Shown here in pieces: positions 43,098-49,982 of a stretch of DNA of 64,000 nt (its first letter is position 1; each line of letters opens with the position of its first letter). This DNA comes from Sphingobium sp. MI1205 (GTDB lineage: Bacteria; Pseudomonadota; Alphaproteobacteria; Sphingomonadales; Sphingomonadaceae), in contig NZ_CP005188.1 of NCBI RefSeq assembly GCF_001563285.1, positions 1,865,501 through 1,929,500 of the forward strand. Direction: 5' to 3'. Position numbers and translations under genes: made by a program. The notes under the pieces are model-generated. The model saw only the letters and a list, made by a program, of their open reading frames with translations, was not told the DNA's origin and ran no database searches.

Positions 43098-44084
43098 TCA
43101 GGGTTGGCTGGACGCCCATGCCGCTGCGCGTGTCGGAATGTGCGGGACGCGGCCGATCATCAGCCTGCATTCCGCAACCATCTCCCTCCCCCTCCCCCTT
43201 CCCCTCGCCCGGTAGAGGTCGTTCCAGTCATTGAAGCCCGGCGGTGGAGGCAGCGGCTCGATCGACCGGCCGTCTCGCGCATGCGCCTGTTTCGCCCGTG
43301 CCGCGCCGCGCCGACCGGAAAGGTCGTTGTCGTGAAGGAGGAAGAGGCGTTCAACCCGCTCAGGCACAGTGACCAGGGGGAAGCGGTCAGCACCAAGCGC
43401 GGCCCAGACGGGGATGCCGAGCAGCAAATGAGCGGACCAGGCGGTCTCCCAGCCCTCGGCCAGCCCCAGCACATCGGTGGCGGCCCCGAAACGGACGGTG
43501 CCACCGTGCGGGCGACCCAGCATCAGTTTGGGCGGATCGAGATCAGTGGCCGGCAATCCGGTCCGGGGGTCGAGGAACAGCCGTTCGAGTGCTATGACGC
43601 CGGTGTCGGCTTCAACGGCGGCGAGCAGCGCCGGACGGAAACGGACGTCGGCGCCCCGGCCGAGCGGCACATGATCATGGTAGCGCAGCGCCGGATGCGG
43701 CTCGTTGAAACCACGCGTCGCCATATAGACGCCCGCCGGCGTATCGGTAACGGCACGCGCTTCCTTCCAGAGCGAACGGATCCGGCCGGCCAACCGTCGC
43801 TCGCTGCCATCCGCGCGTGCGAATTCCGCTTCAGCGTCGGCCGTCGGGATAGGCCGCCTGTCGCTGCGCAGCGCGCGGATGACATCAATCGTGGAACAGC
43901 CGGCAAAGCACTTGAACAATATGCTATGCTCGCCGACCCGGACCGACAGGCTGGGGCGATGGTCGTCGTGCGCAGGGCAACGGCACATCGCGCCCGATGG
44001 CTTCCATGTTCCACCGAGTGATTTGACGATATTGGCGGCAGCGGCATGCAGGCGCGGATCGGCGCTCGTGCGCGACAGGGCCAT
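43098..44084 (-). CDS. Toprim/CHC2 zinc-finger primase-like protein
   Basis: A 328-residue primase-like protein. The N-terminal part has a CHC2-like zinc site (CRCPAHDDHRPSLSVRV, then FKCFAGC) and a later Toprim pattern (GLAEGWETAWSAHLL, LLHDNDLSGRRGAARAKQAH). Such proteins prime plasmid or ICE DNA replication. The last 35 residues are odd: RARGRGRGRE comes from the G-rich tract at 43184-43210, so the natural end may have been shifted. The start at 44084 is preceded by GGAG. Confidence 0.78.
   Translation of the reverse strand: MALSRTSADPRLHAAAANIVKSLGGTWKPSGAMCRCPAHDDHRPSLSVRVGEHSILFKCFAGCSTIDVIRALRSDRRPIPTADAEAEFARADGSERRLAGRIRSLWKEARAVTDTPAGVYMATRGFNEPHPALRYHDHVPLGRGADVRFRPALLAAVEADTGVIALERLFLDPRTGLPATDLDPPKLMLGRPHGGTVRFGAATDVLGLAEGWETAWSAHLLLGIPVWAALGADRFPLVTVPERVERLFLLHDNDLSGRRGAARAKQAHARDGRSIEPLPPPPGFNDWNDLYRARGRGRGREMVAECRLMIGRVPHIPTRAAAWASSQP
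43184..43210 (-). promoter_or_regulatory. G-quadruplex-type tract inside the Toprim gene end
   Basis: Five G-runs (GGG, GGGG, GGGGG, GGGGG, GGG) with loops of CGA, AA, A and A on the coding strand. It is the strongest canonical G4 in the element, located 123-149 nt before the ParB start. Confidence 0.45.
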
Positions 44085-44110
44085 GGGAGGAACTCCAGCA
44101 TAGGGAAAAC

Positions 44111-44139
44111 TCCCTCGCCCCACTCCTCCTTCTCTTCAG
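44111..44139 (-). promoter_or_regulatory. Purine-rich leader tract (Toprim gene)
   Basis: On the coding strand GAAGGAGGAGTGGGGCGAGG stands at its core, 27-55 nt before the Toprim start at 44084. Confidence 0.35.
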
Positions 44140-44268
44140 GCCGCGGCCGACGCCCGCTGTCAGTATGATCGCAGGTCGTATCAACGGGTAGCGCGTGCCC
44201 GTTTCACCGGCATAGCACTGAACGCTACGTCGGCCTATTGATCGACTACCGATATCGGCTCCGAGCTT

Positions 44269-44766
44269 CTAACGCCGAAACTGGCGGACACCGTCAATCG
44301 CGATGCAGAACGGGACTTCCTGCCGGGCCCCGTCTGGAGCGTCTCCGCATTTGCGGGCGCAGTCGTGACAGGTTTGCGCATATCCGGACAGCAAGGTCTG
44401 GAAGCAGGCATCCATCTTATCCCGCCCAGTCGCCGTCAGCCGAACATATATGCGGCGTTTGTCGAAGGGATCAGGGAAGCGCTCGACGATGCGTTGCGCC
44501 TCCATCTCGGCAAGGCATCGCCGACCGGTCATCTCCGACGCTTTCGACGCGAGGCAGAAGCTGGTGAGAGAAGTCTTCAATCCCTGGCTGTCGCGCCAGT
44601 AAAGATCGAGCAGCATTTCGCATCCTGGATCGGAGCATAAAGAGCCGAACATGGTGGCCGACTCCGCTCTTGCGCTGATGATCGACCTGCAAAGAGGTGC
44701 AAAAACAGCCGGACGGCCTGTGTCGTCCAGCATGGGTTCAATTCGGGCTTCCTGTCGCATGGGCAT
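44269..44766 (-). CDS. MarR-like winged-helix regulator
   Basis: A 165-residue protein with a MarR-like winged-helix core: LLDLYWRDSQGLKTSLTSFC, then SKASEMTGRRCLAEMEAQR (recognition helix), then the wing RFPDPFDKRRIYVRLTATG. Its C-terminal 35 residues are Cys-rich (QTCHDCARKCGD), perhaps binding a metal or sensing redox. The ATG at 44766 has GGAG 7 nt upstream. The position next to the integrase block suggests regulation of the element, but there is no direct proof. Confidence 0.7.
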   Translation of the reverse strand: MPMRQEARIEPMLDDTGRPAVFAPLCRSIISARAESATMFGSLCSDPGCEMLLDLYWRDSQGLKTSLTSFCLASKASEMTGRRCLAEMEAQRIVERFPDPFDKRRIYVRLTATGRDKMDACFQTLLSGYAQTCHDCARKCGDAPDGARQEVPFCIAIDGVRQFRR

Positions 44767-45166
44767 TCGCTCTCCATCCCATTCGGGTGCATCGGGCGAA
44801 CCGTGCCGATGCCCCAACGTCTGGTTGCCCCCCGGCTATTCTGAACAAAATAGTCCAATGAGCATGATGCTCGAATTCATCCGTCCGGCAAGGTGCCTTT
44901 CGGAGGGGAATTTCGGTGCCGAATTGGTTAACATAAACGAATATTCCTACGTCCTCTGCCCCTTTAACGATGCAGGAGAACATCTCGCGCTACACCGCAA
45001 AACCATGGCAATACCCGTCCGGCAGCCGCGTCGCCTTCTCTATGGCGGGATGCCCAATCGTATGCGGCTGGTTTTCTTGGCAAAGCATCGCAACTGATGC
45101 CTTGCCCGCCTGCGTCGCCCATGCGACCATGTCGTTATGCCTTAAGCAATAGAGCCGGACTGATCC
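44767..45166. other. 400-bp intergenic region with one palindrome
   Basis: No gene is recognised. A 13-bp perfect palindrome, GAGCAT-G-ATGCTC, at 44860-44872 could be an operator of the divergent MarR-like gene or of the plus-strand gene at 45167. The sequence nearby is AT-richer than the rest (GGTTAACATAAACGAATATT). Confidence 0.5.
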
Positions 45167-45505
45167 ATGCACGACGAGGAGATGCAGCTTACACCGGAAA
45201 TGCGTCAGACGATGGCTGAGCCCGATCCCACCGTTCTGGCCATAGAAAAGCTCATCCATGCCGCCAAAGGAGATGATAGAAAGATCGAAAAAATCGTGCG
45301 TGGATATTTGCGCAATGCGATTTTCGTTTTCCAAAGCCACATGGTGAAACGTGCGCTGCGTGATCTCGATCTCAAACAAGATGAGTTGAGCGATGAACTG
45401 CTGGCGCAGATCGCTGCCGATGCAGGCGGCTATATGGGCAAGTTTCGGGATTGGCTTCTCATCGAGCTGAACCGCGCCAACGGAAAGCCAAAGTCGACAA
45501 ACTAG
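45167..45505 (+). CDS. Hypothetical protein
   Basis: A 112-residue charged helical protein (EIEKIVRGYLRNAIFVFQ-like region, then DELSDELLAQIAADAG). No family is recognised. It reads on the plus strand between the MarR-like gene and the convergent integrase gene, a common site for ICE regulators or excisionases, but no wing or HTH is evident. Confidence 0.5.
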   Translation: MHDEEMQLTPEMRQTMAEPDPTVLAIEKLIHAAKGDDRKIEKIVRGYLRNAIFVFQSHMVKRALRDLDLKQDELSDELLAQIAADAGGYMGKFRDWLLIELNRANGKPKSTN

Positions 45506-45672
45506 CGCGCGGTCCTGTGCCCGACGGACGAGAAGCGTGAGCCCGCCCAGCAGCATTTCCGTGGCACATTTAGGGAAACGAAGGGTAATCAGGGGCAATT
45601 GGCATACCGCAAATCAAGGGCTTGCTTCCCCTGCTTTACCCCGAAGGCCCAGTTCCACATCCGTAGGTAAAG

Positions 45673-47076
45673 CTAGTTTATAGCAGTTCTTTCTGCTTCT
45701 GCCTTTTGCTCCATTTGACTGTTCGATCGAGACCGGCTGCGAGCCTTCATCGGAACGACGTTGTCCTTCGGATTGAGTATCCGCGCCACCAATGACGCAA
45801 GCTGACGAAGGGCTTCCGTCTTTTCAGCGAGGTAGTCGTGCTGATCATAGACACCTTCTACGCCTGGAATGACATGCCCAAGCACTCGCTCAGAGACATG
45901 CGGCGAGACGCCTGCTCGTATCATCAGCGTCTTTCCGGTCCGGCGCAGATCGTGCAGGACCCAGTGTGGGATAGGGTGACCGGCGATTTCCTCCATCTTG
46001 GCATCCAGTTCCGCCTTGGCGTCAGTGAAGCCGTTGATCGGACCAGCCAAGCGTCCCTGGAAAACAAATGGTCGGGTCGGCGTCGTAGGCTGCTTCTTAA
46101 CGATCTGCATCGCCATGGGAGATAGCCGAACATACTCGGCATTACCCTTCTCTCGATCTTCCGTCGGGATCGTCCACAGTCCATCGGACGTAACATAGTC
46201 CCGGTGCATCAACCGCAGTTTTTCGCGCCTCTGAAGAGTCAGCAACAATAGCTGGCAGAAAACACCGAATACCTCCTGCGTCCCGCAAGCCTGCCAGAAT
46301 ATGCGGATTTCCTCGTCACTCAGAATACGCTTGCGTTTGCGCTCGGAAGATTTAGTTCGCTTCATTCCCCGCACAATTGGAGACACGAAATCGTCTCCCC
46401 GCGCCGCGTACCAGTTGAACATGGAGCTGAGCTGTGCGAGCACGGCATCCGCTTGAGTAGCTCCATTGTTATCCTGAATTGTATCGAGTAACTCGGTTAC
46501 ATCGCGGCGCGTGATTGAAGCGATCGGACGATTTCGCCACCGCTCATTGCCGGTTAGGTCTTCCAAGATATAGTGATCGAAAATCCGCTTGATCTCCTTT
46601 GCAGAACGCAGCGGAGCCAGAGGTCTACCACGGCCGTCCTTCTGACCCTCTTTCATAACATGGCGCTTGAAAAACTCGACAAAAACCGTCGCAATCGTCT
46701 CCAATACCGCCTGCGGCTCTTCATCTACCGGCTGAGCAGGTCGACTAGGGTCAATGCCATCCGCAATCGCGGCCTTCCATTCTCGGGCCTTCTGCCGCGC
46801 TTCGTCCAAGGCAAGGGCGGGCACACCCTTCTTGACAATGTAGATGCGATCCTTGGCGTCCGCAGGACAAAAATCTCCTAGCACTCTGCGACTAGGAGCT
46901 CCGCACGTCCCATCTCCTTTCGGGTATCGCGCATAGAGCCAGAATGTCACCCGACGCTTGGGATTGATCGTAACTAATAGTCCTGTTTCGGCCTCGTCGT
47001 GCCACTCGTCCCGTCCCCCTTCTGGGGCGGCCTTCAGGCCGCGAATCCAAGGATCAGAAAATTTCTTCGTTGCCAT
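45673..47076 (-). CDS. int: Tyrosine-recombinase integrase of the ICE
   Basis: A 467-residue phage-type integrase with an N-terminal arm-binding domain, a SAM-like core-binding domain and a C-terminal catalytic domain. Visible catalytic residues are Arg in LQRREKL, H375-x-x-R378 in HWVLHDLRRTGKT, His401 in VLGH and the likely nucleophile Tyr410 in GVYDQHDY. It should recombine the tRNA-Lys target at 47254-47298 with the element end. The gene reads away from the att site, with tandem repeats (47091-47114) between it and the junction. It is complete. Confidence 0.93.
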   Translation of the reverse strand: MATKKFSDPWIRGLKAAPEGGRDEWHDEAETGLLVTINPKRRVTFWLYARYPKGDGTCGAPSRRVLGDFCPADAKDRIYIVKKGVPALALDEARQKAREWKAAIADGIDPSRPAQPVDEEPQAVLETIATVFVEFFKRHVMKEGQKDGRGRPLAPLRSAKEIKRIFDHYILEDLTGNERWRNRPIASITRRDVTELLDTIQDNNGATQADAVLAQLSSMFNWYAARGDDFVSPIVRGMKRTKSSERKRKRILSDEEIRIFWQACGTQEVFGVFCQLLLLTLQRREKLRLMHRDYVTSDGLWTIPTEDREKGNAEYVRLSPMAMQIVKKQPTTPTRPFVFQGRLAGPINGFTDAKAELDAKMEEIAGHPIPHWVLHDLRRTGKTLMIRAGVSPHVSERVLGHVIPGVEGVYDQHDYLAEKTEALRQLASLVARILNPKDNVVPMKARSRSRSNSQMEQKAEAERTAIN

Positions 47077-47090
47077 GTCAGCCTCGATTT

Positions 47091-47114
47091 TGCGCTACAA
47101 ATTGCGCTACAAAT
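47091..47114. repeat. Tandem 12-bp repeat, candidate integrase arm/operator sites
   Basis: TGCGCTACAAAT occurs twice in tandem (47091-47102 and 47103-47114), 15-38 bp upstream of the integrase start. Its position fits arm-type integrase binding or autoregulation. Confidence 0.5.
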
Positions 47115-47253
47115 TGGAAGGGATGCCACACACCTCCATGTTCGGGAGGATGACGCAATTTTACCATTAATACAAGGAAACATAAGGGAATTTCCTGTAA
47201 CATGGTGACGCGATGTACTATGAAATTTCGCGGTGAGACGTTGAATCCAATTT

Positions 47254-47298
47254 CTCTTAATCAGCGGGTCCTAGGTTCGAGCCCTAGTGCGTCCACCA
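47254..47298 (+). tRNA. 3' part of tRNA-Lys(CTT), the attachment site (attR)
   Basis: CTCTTAA (anticodon loop with CTT anticodon), the 3' anticodon strand TCAGC, a 5-nt variable region, T stem-loop CTAGG-TTCGAGC-CCTAG, acceptor strand TGCGTCC, discriminator A and encoded CCA all fit a complete 3' half of tRNA-Lys. The upstream sequence lacks the matching 5' half (the acceptor partner GGACGCA is absent), so this is a fragment. The fragment should be the att core duplicated at integration. The intact tRNA is expected at the other end of the element. Confidence 0.85.
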
Positions 47299-47460
47299 CT
47301 TTTCAATGACTTAGATGTAAGTGCATGGCGGTGATCCGTCGCGGGGTCCCACTGGGGTCCCAGAGCAAATTACGTCATGGCTCTGCAAACCGGCAAGCTG
47401 CTCGGCGAGGTCAAGGGTATCCGTTTCACGCGGCGTTGGAGTGCCCGGAGACTCATGTGG

Positions 47461-47742
47461 TCAGCTCAGACCGAGCTTCGCGCGCCAGTCCTGCGCCTCC
47501 GGCAGCGCCCCAGCGAGAGGTTGCGCAGGCGTCACTGGCGGGGGTGCGGCCAGCGGCCTCGCTCGGTCTTCCGCCGCGCGCAACGCTCTGCTCTGTTTGA
47601 TCTGGTGCAGGAGTTGCGCGCCAGCGAGAGCAGCTTCCTCGTCCACCACACCGAAATGGCGGTCGATGATGCGGGGAGCATGTTCGATGGGCATTCCATA
47701 CTTCTCCGCCTTTGGGGCGGAACCGGGTTCGTCAGCTTTCAT
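47461..47742 (-). CDS. Hypothetical protein
   Basis: A 93-residue protein (RHFGVVDEEAALAGAQLLHQ, then a Pro/Ala-rich section) of unknown family. It overlaps the next gene by 11 bp. Its location immediately right of the att site suggests it belongs to the flanking DNA, perhaps a remnant of an earlier mobile element. Confidence 0.45.
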   Translation of the reverse strand: MKADEPGSAPKAEKYGMPIEHAPRIIDRHFGVVDEEAALAGAQLLHQIKQSRALRAAEDRARPLAAPPPVTPAQPLAGALPEAQDWRAKLGLS

Positions 47743-48151
47743 AAGTCACCTTCAGTTGGCGCAGAACATCAAACATGTCGGCGCGGATTTCCGCGTCTTC
47801 GCAGTCGCGCATGACCTCTGCTGCCGTGGTGACCACGATACGGCGCAGTTCGCCCCCCTCCTGATCGTTCATGCCAGCAATGAAGTCCCGGAACGGTGTC
47901 CAGCGCCCGGTGCGGAAAATGTCGTTGTGGCTGAGCGGCACGACATAGAGCGGGTGCGCCATCTGGTCCGCCATCCCGACTGCCCAATCCACCGCTGCCT
48001 GATACTCGCTGATCGGCATATAGCGCGTAGCGAACGAGCGCAGGACGCCGGGCGTATCGCTTGGACCCGTCCAGCCAACATAGACCATCACGTCATCGGC
48101 TTCCGGCTCGTCCGTGACGACCTTGTTCCTGACTGTGGTTATCGTCGTCAT
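47732..48151 (-). CDS. Hypothetical protein
   Basis: A 139-residue acidic soluble protein. Visible features are MVYVGWTGPSDTPG, ATRYMPISEYQAAVDWAVG and a C-terminal ADMFDVLRQLKVTYES. It is not recognised. It overlaps the downstream gene by 11 bp, so the pair is an operon. Confidence 0.52.
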   Translation of the reverse strand: MTTITTVRNKVVTDEPEADDVMVYVGWTGPSDTPGVLRSFATRYMPISEYQAAVDWAVGMADQMAHPLYVVPLSHNDIFRTGRWTPFRDFIAGMNDQEGGELRRIVVTTAAEVMRDCEDAEIRADMFDVLRQLKVTYES

Positions 48152-48238
48152 GGCTGGCCTCCGTCGTGGTATGCATCAATCTGTGCGAAGGCCGGTCGCA
48201 CTCGGCCTTTTTTGCAGCGAAGTGCAAATAATTCCATT

Positions 48239-48433
48239 TTACCCTCGGGCACCGTTCGCCTCCTCAAGAACCTCGATGCGCGCGGCCAGTTCCTCGGTCG
48301 CCCGCACATCGGAGAGCGATTTGATGCTGTCGATAATGAGCCGCCCCACATCAGGCGCGACCGCGCCAGCGGAAATCGCGTTGAGCACCTGGGCGACCTG
48401 ATCGCTGATCGGCAGGGTATGCAAGCACGCCAT
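48239..48433 (-). CDS. Small hypothetical protein (phage/plasmid-associated type)
   Basis: A 64-residue helical protein (QVLNAISAGAVAPDVGRLII, then ATEELAARIEVLEEANG) with a coiled-coil-like C-terminal half. Such proteins resemble short companions of phage or plasmid genes, but no function is known. It ends 87 bp before the start of the 139-residue gene. Confidence 0.45.
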   Translation of the reverse strand: MACLHTLPISDQVAQVLNAISAGAVAPDVGRLIIDSIKSLSDVRATEELAARIEVLEEANGARG

Positions 48434-48444
48434 CTAAGCCAAGC

Positions 48445-48663
48445 AACTTCCAGCAGGCATGTCAGAAGCTGGAACAGCATAACGGCACGAAAGGCAGATC
48501 GCTTTGCATGCCGAAGGTGCTGACTGCGTTTTATGAACTGCGGAACAATCGCGCGATCGGACATGTATCTGCCGAGGTAAGCCCTCACCACATGGACGCG
48601 GAGTTCTTCCTTCGCGGAATGAAATGGGTGATGGGCGAACTCGTTCGCAACTACTCGCAGCTA
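48445..48663 (+). pseudogene. 3' gene fragment, HEPN-like or helical domain, cut by an IS
   Basis: On the plus strand a continuous frame reads NFQQACQKLEQHNGTKGRSL, then FYELRNNRAIGHVSAEVSPH and KWVMGELVRNYS, a helical region remembered from C-terminal parts of longer proteins of unknown function. No start codon or 5' end is visible, and the frame runs into the decayed IS at its 3' end. It is thus the remaining piece of a gene. Confidence 0.5.
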
Positions 48664-48689
48664 CCGCTCGCATGGGTCCGACGACAATG

Positions 48690-49637
48690 GTCATCACCAT
48701 ATCCCGCGTCGAGCAATAAGTCGGGCGGCGATAGCAATAATAGCAAGGCGGAACAGCCCTGCGCCTTTGTCGGCCTGTCCGCGCCATCGCTGGCGGCTGC
48801 CGCCCCCTTCCTGCACCTGGGGGCGACGTGTTTGAAGCGTTTGAGGCGGCCGAAGCCTTGCTCGACACGCCCTCGCGCCTTGTATAGCGTCGTGGCGGAA
48901 AAGGCGGGTTTGTTCTTTTCATTGGCCTTGTGCGGGATGACCGGGGCGATGCCCCGCGCCCTTGCTTGCGGTGGCGCGGTTGGCCTTGCTGGAATAGCCC
49001 TTGTCGGCAATGGCAGCGCGAGGGGATATATCCGACCCGATGTCGAGCAGGGTCTCCAAGTGCGTGCAGTCCGACGCTTCACCGACGGTCAGGTCGAAAG
49101 CGATCAGGTCTCCGCAGCCGTCCGCCTTTGCGTGGAATTTTGGTTGTGAATCCGCCGCGCGAACGGCCAACGGCTTGCCCGCTTTGCCCGCTTTGCCCGC
49201 TTTGCCCGCTTTGCCCCCTTTTTCGCCCGCTGCTGACACATGGGCGCGCACGATCGTGGAATCGAACATTTGGATCAGATGCGCCGATGGGCTCATCCCC
49301 CCTAGCGTGTCCAAGAAGGCCTCGAACACGCCGGCCTTGCTCAAACGGTCGAACCGCTTCCGCACGCTGTTCCAATGACCGTACTCCTTGGGAGCGCACG
49401 CCAGCGCACGTTCTCCACTGTGAAGAAATGCAGTGCCTCTAGAAAGCGCCGGTCGTCCGCCGCCTTGCGCCCCCGGCGTGGCAGGGACGCCCGGAACACC
49501 AACAGCGCATTCCCCCAATCTTCCTCGCTCATCTTCGTCGACAACGCTTCCAACCTCCATGACAGGCAGAGCCTATGAATCAGAACAGATTCATCTTGGG
49601 AATCGGAAAACCTCTTCAACCCCAAATTCGCCCACAC
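48690..49637 (-). pseudogene. Decayed IS5-family transposase
   Basis: A frameshifted IS5-family (DDE) transposase. The first part (SLPRRGRKAADDRRFLEALH, then FFTVENVRWRALP) is followed in another frame by EYGHWNSVRKRFDRLSKAGV, a DSTIVRAHVSAAG stretch with the first catalytic Asp, and the second-Asp region SPRAAIADKGYSSKANR. After a further frameshift comes GIAPVIPHKANEKNKPAFSA and LYKARGRVEQGFGRLKRFKH with the catalytic Glu. There are at least two frameshifts. The termini could not be placed. Confidence 0.78.
49172..49216. repeat. 9-bp tandem repeat inside the IS transposase pseudogene
   Basis: GCTTTGCCC is repeated four times perfectly (49181-49216) after one imperfect copy. It encodes Gly-Lys-Ala units (GKAGKAGKAGKAGK) absent from normal members, so it is an expansion after insertion. 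Confidence 0.75.
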
Positions 49638-49639
49638 CG

Positions 49640-49835
49640 CCTAGCCAGCGCTGCGTCTGCTGATACACCGCCGCCCATGACGGCAGGTCATACCTCCTGA
49701 AGACTGTGTTCCCGCTGCCCCGCATCCTCCCGTTGCAACGTCAGATACGGCACGATCAGCGACCATTCCTCGTCGGATACGTCAGATGGATAAGGCTTGC
49801 GATGGAACTCCATCCAAGGCTTTGAATCCATTCAG
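49640..49835 (-). pseudogene. Remnant of a second IS5-family transposase, N-terminal part
   Basis: On the minus strand, RKPYPSDVSDEEWSLIVPYL, then LQREDAGQREHSLQEV, then (after a frame change and an apparent internal deletion) DLPSWAAVYQQTQRWLGG. This is the N-terminal region of a different IS5-family transposase. The middle and C-terminal parts are missing. It adjoins the IS at 48.7-49.6 kb, suggesting nested insertion. Confidence 0.62.
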
Positions 49836-49908
49836 ACCACAAGTCCATAACAGCCTCTAGAGAATGGCCCAATCCAATCGTGAGAGGACAATCAAGCCCA
49901 TCTAAAGA

Positions 49909-49936
49909 TTGACAACAGCGCAACCCCGACTATGCG
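49909..49936 (+). promoter_or_regulatory. Possible promoter of the TonB receptor gene
   Basis: TTGACA (49909-49914) and TATGCG (49931-49936) with a 16-nt spacer, upstream of the receptor start. Downstream is an AT-rich stretch (GATTATCAATTATT) that could be an iron-regulator site. The match is weak. Confidence 0.3.
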
Positions 49937-49982
49937 CAATTTGCTATTGCGATCGATTATCAATTATTGGGGTGTTAACGTG

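Larger units (their letters stand above)
1..47298. mobile_element. Integrative and conjugative element, right-hand part
   Basis: Everything left of the partial tRNA-Lys at 47254-47298 reads as one conjugative element: MobF relaxase and TraD at the left edge, a candidate oriT, a long co-directional block of ICE-type DUF genes, a PRTRC cassette, and a tyrosine integrase next to the tRNA fragment. The left end, the type IV secretion genes and the intact tRNA are outside the window. That this is one element rather than two nested ones is inferred from consistent gene orientation and the lack of an internal junction. Confidence 0.85.

Noticed and set aside
47377..47814. Plus-strand frame starting MALQTGKLLGEVKG right of the att site as a gene
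   Set aside because: Only the first 20 residues look protein-like and it is antisense to the overlapping minus-strand pair; no family recognised.
49172..49216. CRISPR-like short repeats
   Set aside because: The repeats are contiguous 9-bp units without spacers, a microsatellite inside a transposase gene.
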